Below are positions 6,275 through 11,874 of a stretch of 11,874 nucleotides of DNA, piece after piece. A program made the translations under genes and the position numbers. The notes under the pieces are model-generated. The model was not told the origin of the DNA, did no database searches, and saw only the letters and a list, made by a program, of their open reading frames with translations. Position 1 is the first letter of the stretch, and the number at the start of each line of letters is the position of its first letter. This DNA comes from MGIIb-O2 sp964003245 (GTDB lineage: Archaea; Thermoplasmatota; Poseidoniia; Poseidoniales; Thalassarchaeaceae), in the NCBI GenBank assembly GCA_964003245.1, contig CAXFIU010000041.1:1-11874 (forward strand), written 5' to 3'.

Positions 6275-6294
6275 CCCATAGATGCATGGGTTAA

Positions 6295-7770
6295 GTGATA
6301 GACACAACAGCCAATGTGATAATATCCAAGGCTAACGAAGTATTTTTAAAAATTAATTCTGAACCTCATATTGAGTATGAGTTAAGAGATCACTTTACTT
6401 TTGAGGTAGAGGGTGCGAAGTTTATGCCCCAATACCGAAAGAGAAATTGGAATGGAGAGATACACCTATTTGATATGAGATCAAAACAGATCTATGTGGG
6501 TTTGTTAGATAAAATTATTTCTTTTTGCGAAAGACATGATTATACTTATAAATTTGAAGACAACCAATACTATGGTACACCATTTGAAGTCAATGAGGGA
6601 ATATCATATGGTGGTGTAAAAGATTACATGAGATCTATTTGCAGTCATCAACCAAGGAAATACCAAGTTGAGGGAGTATACGATGCCTTAAGACATAATA
6701 GAAAGCTATTGATATCACCCACTGCTTCAGGCAAATCTTTGATGATTTATTCTCTTGTAAGATATTACGTAGAGAAAGAGCAAAAAATCCTTTTAGTCGT
6801 TCCCACGACATCTCTCGTAGAACAGATGTATAAGGACTTTTTGGATTACGGTTGGGATGCTGATTCATTTTGTCACAAGATATATGCAGGTAAAGAAAAA
6901 ACAAATGAGTTTCCAGTAACGATTACCACGTGGCAATCAGTCTATAAACTAGAACGATCATTCTTTGAGGATTATAATGTAGTTATAGGTGATGAAGCAC
7001 ACCTATTCAAGTCGAAGTCACTTATATCTATAATGACAAAATTACATCATGCTAAGTATAGATTTGGATTCACTGGAACTCTCGATGGAACTCAAACACA
7101 TAAGTGGGTATTAGAAGGATTATTTGGGCCTGCATATAAAGTAACTAGAACTGATGAGTTGATGAGAGAGGGGCATCTTTCCCAATTAGATATTCAATGT
7201 ATTGTTCTTAAACATCCAGAAAAAAAATTTGAAACCTATCAAGATGAAATTGAATATTTAATTACCCACCAGCAAAGAAATAATTTCATAAAAAATCTTG
7301 CAATAGATTTAAAAGGAAATAGTCTTGTTTTATATTCACGAGTAGAAGCTCATGGTCAAGTCATTTACGATTTAATAAATAGAGATAAGGAAGATGATCG
7401 TAAATTATTTTTTATTCATGGCGGTGTAGACGCTAGTGAAAGAGAATTAGTTAGAGAGATTACTGAAACTCAAAAAAATGCTATAATAGTTGCATCTTAT
7501 GGTACATTTTCAACTGGTATCAATATTAAAAATCTCCATAATGTTATCTTTGCTTCTCCAAGTAAATCACGTATCCGTAATTTGCAATCAATTGGACGAG
7601 TTCTTAGAAAGGGAAAAGGAAAAGTAAAGGCTACTTTATATGATATTTCCGATGACTGTACTTATAAATCTAAAAGAAATTATACTCTCAACCATCTTAT
7701 CGAAAGAATTAAAATTTATAACGAAGAAAATTTTAACTATGAGATAATAACTATCCAACTAAAAAAATGA
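6295..7770 (+). CDS. uvsW: UvsW RNA-DNA and DNA helicase
   Basis: UvsW is an SF2 helicase that unwinds R-loops and branched DNA; in T4 it shuts off origin-initiated replication and favours the recombination-dependent mode late in infection. At 491 aa it is close to T4 UvsW. The N-terminal domain contains ELRDHFTFEVEGAKFMPQYR and NWNGEIHLFD, close to T4. Helicase motifs are intact: Walker A SPTASGKS (141-148), VVPTT (168-172), TTWQS (211-215), motif II DEAH (233-236; T4 has DECH), FTGTLDG (259-265) and motif VI QSIGRVLR (431-438). The start is GTG at 6295, which gives the N-terminus needed to align with T4; a second in-frame GTG lies at 6316, and the next ATG is at codon 44, inside the conserved domain. 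The 3' end overlaps the next gene by 4 nt. Confidence 0.97.
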   Translation: MIDTTANVIISKANEVFLKINSEPHIEYELRDHFTFEVEGAKFMPQYRKRNWNGEIHLFDMRSKQIYVGLLDKIISFCERHDYTYKFEDNQYYGTPFEVNEGISYGGVKDYMRSICSHQPRKYQVEGVYDALRHNRKLLISPTASGKSLMIYSLVRYYVEKEQKILLVVPTTSLVEQMYKDFLDYGWDADSFCHKIYAGKEKTNEFPVTITTWQSVYKLERSFFEDYNVVIGDEAHLFKSKSLISIMTKLHHAKYRFGFTGTLDGTQTHKWVLEGLFGPAYKVTRTDELMREGHLSQLDIQCIVLKHPEKKFETYQDEIEYLITHQQRNNFIKNLAIDLKGNSLVLYSRVEAHGQVIYDLINRDKEDDRKLFFIHGGVDASERELVREITETQKNAIIVASYGTFSTGINIKNLHNVIFASPSKSRIRNLQSIGRVLRKGKGKVKATLYDISDDCTYKSKRNYTLNHLIERIKIYNEENFNYEIITIQLKK

Positions 7771-8174
7771 TAGAAGACGACTTTTTTGCTACCATTAAAT
7801 TTAAATCTGGAGAAGAAATCTTTTGTAAGGTTGCTTCCTGTGAAGAAGAGAATAAAATTGTTTTATTGGTTTCTAATCCTGTTGTAATAGCAGAAATTAA
7901 AAGTCGAACAGGAATAGTTGGATATAAGGTAGAACCGTGGTTAAAAACAACTAAAGATGATATGTTTCTAATTGATTTAAATGATGTTCTTACAATGTCT
8001 GAATCAACAGATTTAGAAATGATCTCTATGCATAAACAATATGTAAATCATAATGATATAAATGGTGATGGTAGTAGTAAATATAAACTTAATAGAAAAT
8101 TGGGATATTTATCAACTATTAATGATGCTAAAGAAATATTAGAAAAAATATATAAAAGTAACCCTAAGAGCTAA
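7767..8174 (+). CDS. Predicted Sm-like (Lsm-fold) small protein coupled to uvsW
   Basis: I do not recognise this 135-aa protein as a named T4 gene. Its first ~80 residues look like an Sm/SH3-type small beta barrel: ATIKFKSGEEIFCKVASC (8-25) gives a strand with the SGEEI turn, then IVLLVSNPVVIAEI (31-44), a VGYKVEPWL segment (51-59) and a closing MFLIDLNDVLTMSES strand (66-80). This resembles phage and archaeal Sm-like proteins that share the GEE-I, N-P-V and P-W signatures. The last ~45 residues are Asn/Lys-rich and end in a short predicted helix. Sm-like proteins typically form rings and bind RNA, but no function is established here. The ATG overlaps the uvsW TGA by 4 nt, implying coupled translation. 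The gene itself is solid; the fold call is moderate. Confidence 0.85.
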   Translation: MIEDDFFATIKFKSGEEIFCKVASCEEENKIVLLVSNPVVIAEIKSRTGIVGYKVEPWLKTTKDDMFLIDLNDVLTMSESTDLEMISMHKQYVNHNDINGDGSSKYKLNRKLGYLSTINDAKEILEKIYKSNPKS

Positions 8175-8220
8175 TATCCCTTGAACCTCCACAAAGGTTA
8201 TTATACTTGGTTTTAAAAAC

Positions 8221-8249
8221 TTGTCAAGTCTTGATTTAAATGTTATACT
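8221..8249 (+). promoter_or_regulatory. Sigma70-type promoter for gene 55
   Basis: TTGTCA (8221-8226) and TATACT (8244-8249) are separated by the ideal 17 nt; each matches the consensus at 5 of 6 positions. It lies in the only sizeable intergenic gap of the replication block, and transcription would start near 8256, about 43 nt before the chosen gene 55 ATG. An 11-nt inverted repeat, ACTTG-T-CAAGT (8219-8229), covers the -35 box, and ACTAT/ATAGT (8247-8251 and 8256-8260) covers the end of the -10 box and the start site; either could be an operator. This is the best host-type promoter in the window. Confidence 0.78.
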
Positions 8250-8288
8250 ATCTACATAGTAGTGATAAAGACTCATGCCAATACAACC

Positions 8289-8292
8289 AGGT
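8289..8292 (+). promoter_or_regulatory. Ribosome binding site deciding the gene 55 start
   Basis: AGGT lies 6 nt before the ATG at 8299 and matches four bases of the Shine-Dalgarno consensus (GGAGGT). The alternative in-frame ATG at 8275 has no comparable site, so 8299 is favoured. Confidence 0.5.
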
Positions 8293-8298
8293 AAAACT

Positions 8299-8781
8299 AT
8301 GGCTAAAAGAAAAAGGTCGGAGCATTACGTCAATAATAAAGAGTTTCTTGCTGCTCTGATTAGATATCAAGAAGATATAGAAATAGCAAGACTACAAGAT
8401 AAAACTAAACCAGTTATACCAAGATATATTGGAGAGTGTTTCTTAAAGATTGCAAATCATTTATCATTCAAACCAAACTTTGTTAATTATATGTTCAAGG
8501 AGGACATGATCTCTGATGGCATAGAAAATTGCGTACAGTATATACATAATTTTAATCCAGAGAAATCACGTAATCCATTTGCATACTTTACACAGATTAT
8601 ACACTATGCATTTCTCCGCAGAATACAAAGAGAGAAACGCCAATTAGAAATTAAGAACAAGATTATTGAGAAGTCTGGCTATAATGAAGTCTTTGATGAC
8701 AGTAATAAGATTGACGGAGACAATTTTTCTGAGTATAATTCAATCAAAGATGCTGTACATGCAAAACTTCGTAATAACTAG
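8299..8781 (+). CDS. 55: Late transcription sigma factor gp55
   Basis: gp55 is a minimal sigma70-family factor that directs host core polymerase to TATAAATA late promoters. With the chosen start the product is 160 aa (168 from ATG 8275; T4 gp55 is 185). The N-terminal SEHYVNNKEFLAALIRYQED matches T4 (YNYVNNKELLQAIIDWK), and the conserved region-2-like core MFKEDMISDGIENCVQYIHNFNPEKSRNPFAYFTQI matches the T4 segment around EMIADGIEASIKGLHNF. Start 8299 gives nine residues before YVNNKE, like T4, and has an AGGT ribosome binding site. The C-terminus (SIKDAVHAKLRNN) lacks the hydrophobic SLDFLYE-type tail by which T4 gp55 binds the sliding clamp. The gene follows a sigma70-type promoter and its TAG abuts the next ATG. 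Confidence 0.96.
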   Translation: MAKRKRSEHYVNNKEFLAALIRYQEDIEIARLQDKTKPVIPRYIGECFLKIANHLSFKPNFVNYMFKEDMISDGIENCVQYIHNFNPEKSRNPFAYFTQIIHYAFLRRIQREKRQLEIKNKIIEKSGYNEVFDDSNKIDGDNFSEYNSIKDAVHAKLRNN

Positions 8782-9297
8782 ATGGAACCCCTTACAGTTC
8801 AGCATAATGTAAGAATAGAATTAATTCCCTATCCTCGTCATGAACAATTGAAGAAAGAAGTTTATGATTGTCTATTGCATTATGAGGATAAACAAAATCA
8901 TGAAACAAATGTTAAAGCGGTTATGACTGAATGGAATTTAACATCTCCAGAAATACAAAAATTAAAAGACTATATTATAAAGTCTTTAAAAAATTTACCA
9001 GCTCAGTTAAAGTGGGGCCCTTCTGGAGATTTTGAATTTAAAAATTTTTGGGCAAATATCTATAGATATGGAGAGTATACAAATTCTCATGGTCATCTAC
9101 CAGAAGATTTAACAATGGTTTATTTTTTAACTGCTGAAGAAGGAGATGCACCTTTATTATTGGATGATAGTAAAACACCCATTTATCCTCAAGAAGGTTT
9201 ACTAGCTCTTTTCCCTGCATATGTTCGTCATAGCGTTCCTAAACATATGTCTAATAATGTAAGAATAACTTTTTCTGGAGATATTAATAGAAAATGA
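8782..9297 (+). CDS. 2OG-Fe(II) oxygenase-like protein (between genes 55 and 47)
   Basis: This 171-aa protein has the outline of the small putative 2OG-Fe(II) oxygenase family. FWANIYRYGEYTNSHGHLPE (89-108) carries His103 and His105 ahead of the MVYFL strand; LLALFPAYVRHSVP (140-153) carries the distal His150; and NNVRITFSGDI (158-168) carries Arg161, the expected 2OG ligand. The N-terminal ~75 residues are helical, with a WNLTSPEIQKLKDYI segment. It is a distant relative of the oxygenase-like protein at 5761-6258 and shares its order of key residues but little else. The substrate is unknown. The ATG is directly adjacent to the gene 55 stop, and its TGA overlaps gene 47 by 4 nt, so all three are probably expressed together. 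Confidence 0.77.
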   Translation: MEPLTVQHNVRIELIPYPRHEQLKKEVYDCLLHYEDKQNHETNVKAVMTEWNLTSPEIQKLKDYIIKSLKNLPAQLKWGPSGDFEFKNFWANIYRYGEYTNSHGHLPEDLTMVYFLTAEEGDAPLLLDDSKTPIYPQEGLLALFPAYVRHSVPKHMSNNVRITFSGDINRK

Positions 9298-10337
9298 AAA
9301 TAGCAATCATCACAGACCAACACTTTGGGTGTCGGAAGAATTCTAAGCTTTTTCATGATTATTTCTTAAAGTTTTATAAGAATGTTTTCTTTCCTACTCT
9401 GGAGAAAGAAGGCATTACTACGGTTATTAATATGGGTGATACCTTTGATAGTAGGAAAGGAATTGATTTTGCTGCACTGACATGGGCAAAGGATAATTAC
9501 TTTGATCGTCTAAAACAAATGGGCATCACGGTTCATACGATTGTAGGTAATCATGACATATACTATAAAAATACAAATGATATAAATGCGATAGATTTAT
9601 TATTGAGAGAGTATGATAATATTCCCATCTATGAAGAAACAACATCTATAGAAGTAGGTGGGTGTAATATTCTTCTTGTACCTTGGATTAATAAGGAGAA
9701 TGAAGAAAAGAGTGTTGCTTTGATTAAGAAGTCAAGAGCACCTGTGTGTATGGGACATCTAGAGTTGAATGGATTCAAAGCAACTCCAGGCCATATGATG
9801 GAACATGGAATGCAATGGGATATATTTAAGAAATTTAAAAAGACATTCTCTGGACATTATCATTGTAGATCAAATCAAGATAATATTTACTATCTTGGTA
9901 ACCCTTATGAGATGTTCTGGAATGATGTAGATGATGAGAATAGGGGATTCCATTTATTTGATACAGAGACACTAGAGCATACACCAGTCAATAATCCATA
10001 TAGACTTCATAAGATAATCTATTATAATGATCAAGATTATCAGTTGTTTGATGCAAGAGAATTAGAAGATAAGATAGTAAAGGTAGTGGTAAGGAAAAAG
10101 AGTAATCAAGTAAAATTTGAAAAATTTATCGATAAGTTGTATAATGCTAATGTGGCTGAATTGAAGGTTGTGGAGAATTTTATTCTTCATGATGCAGAAG
10201 ACTTTGAAGCATTTGAATCTGAAGATACCTTATCCATCCTTAATCGGTATGTTGAGGAATCAGAGGTTAATCTGGATAAATCAATAATTCAGAAGATGCT
10301 TCAAGATACTTATCAAGAGGCCTGTGAGTTAGTATAA
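9294..10337 (+). CDS. 47: Recombination endonuclease subunit gp47 (Mre11-like)
   Basis: gp47 is the nuclease half of the gp46-gp47 complex, the phage counterpart of Mre11-Rad50, which resects DNA ends for recombination and helps break down host DNA. At 347 aa it is near T4 gp47 (339 aa). The metallophosphoesterase motifs are in order: DQH (8-10), GDTFDSR (48-54) with Asp49, GNHD (85-88), GHLELNG (154-160) with His155 and GHYH (187-190). The C-terminal ~110 residues, with VKVVVRKKSNQVKFEKFI, correspond to the capping and gp46-binding part. It starts in an ATGA overlap with the upstream oxygenase-like gene and ends in a TAATG overlap with the DUF3110-like gene, so it belongs to one tightly coupled unit leading into gene 46. 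Confidence 0.97.
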   Translation: MKIAIITDQHFGCRKNSKLFHDYFLKFYKNVFFPTLEKEGITTVINMGDTFDSRKGIDFAALTWAKDNYFDRLKQMGITVHTIVGNHDIYYKNTNDINAIDLLLREYDNIPIYEETTSIEVGGCNILLVPWINKENEEKSVALIKKSRAPVCMGHLELNGFKATPGHMMEHGMQWDIFKKFKKTFSGHYHCRSNQDNIYYLGNPYEMFWNDVDDENRGFHLFDTETLEHTPVNNPYRLHKIIYYNDQDYQLFDARELEDKIVKVVVRKKSNQVKFEKFIDKLYNANVAELKVVENFILHDAEDFEAFESEDTLSILNRYVEESEVNLDKSIIQKMLQDTYQEACELV

Positions 10338-10338
10338 T
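10310..10338 (+). promoter_or_regulatory. Weak candidate sigma70-type promoter at the gene 47 end
   Basis: TTATCA (10310-10315) and a perfect TATAAT (10333-10338) are 17 nt apart. The -10 box overlaps the start codon of the DUF3110-like gene, so any transcript would begin inside that gene and serve gene 46. The -35 matches only 4 of 6 positions, and the region is AT-rich, so this may be chance. Confidence 0.25.
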
Positions 10339-10606
10339 GTTTATATTAACTATGAATGGAAAGGAAAAGGAAGGTGCTTATGCTGTAGAAGATAAGATGG
10401 GAGGACAAATTTTATATATCTTTGAAGAAGAAGACGATGCTGATAGATATGCTATGATGTTAGAAGATGTTGGATATCCAGAAATGAATGTAGTTGAAGT
10501 TGATGAAGATTTGATGATGAAGACTTGTCGTATACATGGCTACGAATATGCCATCATCACTCGAAATGACATTGTAATTCCACCTGAAGATCATGATTAC
10601 ATTTGA
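10337..10606 (+). CDS. DUF3110-like small protein (cyanobacterial family)
   Basis: This 89-aa protein resembles DUF3110, a family of short proteins of unknown function known mainly from cyanobacteria. The match is in pattern and order: a FILTMNGKEKEGAYAV strand and turn (2-17), the signature ILYIFEEEDDADRYAMMLED (25-44; family form roughly FE-EDDA-RYA-LLE), GYPEMNVVEVDEDLM (46-60), then HGYEYAII (67-74) and IVIPPED (79-85). It probably adopts a small alpha/beta fold; no catalytic residues are evident. It sits between the two subunit genes 47 and 46, overlapping the first by 1 nt and the second by 14 nt. Acquisition from a host is likely but may be old. A role with gp46-gp47 is possible from location alone. 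Confidence 0.78.
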   Translation: MFILTMNGKEKEGAYAVEDKMGGQILYIFEEEDDADRYAMMLEDVGYPEMNVVEVDEDLMMKTCRIHGYEYAIITRNDIVIPPEDHDYI

Positions 10607-11874
10607 AAAGATACGCTGGAAAAACTTTTTAAGTACTGGCAATCATTACACTAACATACAATTTAATAATCATGCTACTACATTAATTGTAGGAACTAAT
10701 GGTGCGGGTAAGAGTACGGTATTAGATGCTCTCACTTTTAGTTTATTTGGTAAACCATTTAGAAAGATTAATAAAGGTCAGTTAATTAATAGTGCTAATG
10801 AAAAAGATTGTAAGGTAGAAGTGGACTTTTCTATTGGTGATATTGAATGGAAAGTAGTTAGGGGAATAAAACCAAATACATTTGAGATTTGGAAGGATGG
10901 TAATTGTTTAGATCAATTTTCTAATGCTAATGATCAGCAGAAGTGGTTAGAGCAAAATGTTCTTAAAATGAATTATAAATCTTTTACACAGATTGTAATT
11001 TTAGGATCTACTAATTTTGTTCCATTTATGCAGTTGACGGCTACGAATCGAAGAGAAGTTATTGAAGATTTATTAGATATTAAAATCTTTTCATCTATGA
11101 ATAATTTAATTAAGGATAAAATTAAATTAGTAAGAGATGAGATTAGGACATTAGATCTAAAGAAAGAGTCATTGAATGATAAAGTTGAGATGCAAACTAA
11201 TTGGATCAAAGAATTGGAATCACAGAGTAAGGGAAGAATAGATGATAATCAGCAAAAAATTACTACCCTTTTCAGTGAGTCGGATAATTATTTGTCAGTG
11301 AATGAACAATTAGAAAATGATGTATTAGATTTAACTAAACAACAAGAAGTAGTAACAGGTGCTACAGAAAAGTTACGGGAGTTAGGAAATCTTAAAGGAA
11401 AAATATCTAATAAGGTAGCAACGATTACTAAGGAACATAAGTTCTTTACAAAGAATACGGTTTGTCCTACATGTACGCAAACCATCAACGAGGACTTTAG
11501 AATAAATAAAATTAACGATGCTCAAACTAAAGCAAAGGAGTTGCAATCTGGTTATAAAGAACTAGAACAGGCAATTAAAGAGGAAGAAGAGCGAGAGCAT
11601 CACTTTACAACTTTATCTAAGGAGATTACTAACCTAACGCATGGCATTTCTAAAAACAATACTCGTATCTCTGGGTGTCAACGACAAATCAGGGATTTGG
11701 AATCGGAAGTTCAGAAACTTACCGAACAACTTGCAAATAGAAATACTGAGCATGAGAAATTAGAATCCTTTCAAAATAAGTTAGCAGAGACATATGAGGC
11801 ATTAGCCTCTCAAAAAGACACCATTCAATACCATAACTTTAATTATGGGTTACTCAAGGATGGTGGAGTTAAGT
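10593..11874 (+). CDS. 46: Recombination endonuclease subunit gp46 (Rad50-like), 3' end outside window
   Basis: gp46 is the SMC-type ATPase that pairs with gp47. The first 427 codons are present; T4 gp46 is 560 aa, and the frame is still open at the right edge. The N-terminal ATPase half shows ITFEKIRWKNFLSTG, the Walker A GTNGAGKST (34-42), and a LFGKPFRKINKGQLIN segment nearly the same as T4. Next come FTQIVILGSTNFVPFMQL and a REVIEDLLDI stretch, then long coiled-coil arms. The zinc hook CPTC (291-294) sits at the tip of the coiled coil, flanked by predicted helices rich in Glu, Lys and Gln. The C-terminal ABC signature, Walker B and D-loop lie beyond the window. The ATG at 10593 overlaps the DUF3110-like gene by 14 nt. 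The downstream coiled-coil part is typical and not disrupted. Confidence 0.98.
   Translation, partial: MITFEKIRWKNFLSTGNHYTNIQFNNHATTLIVGTNGAGKSTVLDALTFSLFGKPFRKINKGQLINSANEKDCKVEVDFSIGDIEWKVVRGIKPNTFEIWKDGNCLDQFSNANDQQKWLEQNVLKMNYKSFTQIVILGSTNFVPFMQLTATNRREVIEDLLDIKIFSSMNNLIKDKIKLVRDEIRTLDLKKESLNDKVEMQTNWIKELESQSKGRIDDNQQKITTLFSESDNYLSVNEQLENDVLDLTKQQEVVTGATEKLRELGNLKGKISNKVATITKEHKFFTKNTVCPTCTQTINEDFRINKINDAQTKAKELQSGYKELEQAIKEEEEREHHFTTLSKEITNLTHGISKNNTRISGCQRQIRDLESEVQKLTEQLANRNTEHEKLESFQNKLAETYEALASQKDTIQYHNFNYGLLKDGGVK

Noticed and set aside
6255..6283. Perfect -35 TTGACA before uvsW
   Set aside because: No -10 box of reasonable quality is found at 16-18 nt; TTGACA overlaps the stop codon of the upstream gene and may be chance.
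6275..6290. CCCAT-N6-ATGGG inverted repeat next to the uvsW start
   Set aside because: If the late-type box at 6267 is used, transcription starts near 6280 and the left arm would not be in the RNA; a DNA-level role is possible but unsupported.
8184..8199. AACCT-N6-AGGTT hairpin after the Sm-like gene as a terminator
   Set aside because: The stem is only 5 bp, AT-containing, and is not followed directly by a T-run.
8181..8207. Second sigma70-type promoter TTGAAC-N15-TATACT
   Set aside because: The 15-nt spacer is too short for efficient use, and a much better promoter lies just downstream.
1..11874. tRNA genes, CRISPR arrays, insertion sequences, introns or homing endonucleases
   Set aside because: None seen; genes are contiguous, intact and tightly spaced, with no repeat arrays or interrupted core genes.

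Overview
This window is part of the genome of a T4-like myovirus, most likely a marine cyanophage. All 16 genes run on the + strand, are tightly packed and AT-rich, and follow T4-like core order: structural genes first, then recombination and replication genes. The cyanobacterial link rests on a small DUF3110-like protein (a family known mainly from cyanobacteria) between genes 47 and 46, two small 2OG-Fe(II) oxygenase-like proteins, and the gene order. I cannot tell whether the host is Prochlorococcus, Synechococcus or another marine bacterium.

Positions 1-4745 hold the head-assembly block: the C-terminal end of portal protein gp20 (cut by the window edge), a short acidic gp67-like core protein, a beta-rich protein of unknown function, prohead protease gp21, scaffold gp22 and major capsid protein gp23. 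The block ends in a strong intrinsic terminator with a UUCG loop. Together these genes build the prohead: gp20 is the portal vertex, gp22 and gp67 the internal core, gp23 the shell, and gp21 the protease that clears the core and trims gp23.

Positions 4770-8174 begin with a tail-tube-fold protein and continue with uvsY (recombination mediator), a 2OG-Fe(II) oxygenase-like gene, uvsW (helicase) and a predicted Sm-like small protein. Most junctions overlap by 1-4 nt. Positions 8175-11874 hold a short regulatory gap and then gene 55 (late sigma factor), a second oxygenase-like gene, gene 47 (Mre11-like nuclease), the DUF3110-like gene and the first 427 codons of gene 46 (Rad50-like ATPase, cut by the window edge).

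Two promoter classes can be read from the sequence. TAAATA boxes resembling the T4 late promoter (TATAAATA) lie upstream of the gp67-like gene, the unknown head-block gene, gp22, gp23, the tail-tube-like gene and uvsW. Sigma70-type promoters with a TATACT -10 box lie before gene 55 and, embedded in the end of the tail-tube-like gene, before uvsY. This suggests that host RNA polymerase makes gp55 and UvsY before late transcription starts, and that gp55 then turns on the virion genes and uvsW. No tRNA, CRISPR array, insertion sequence or intron was seen, and no gene-free stretch exceeds about 125 bases. I did not find a clearly new multi-gene system. The most interesting items are the promoter layout, the Sm-like protein coupled to uvsW, the DUF3110-like gene inside the 47-46 pair, the extra tail-tube-fold protein and the apparent lack of a clamp-binding tail on gp55.
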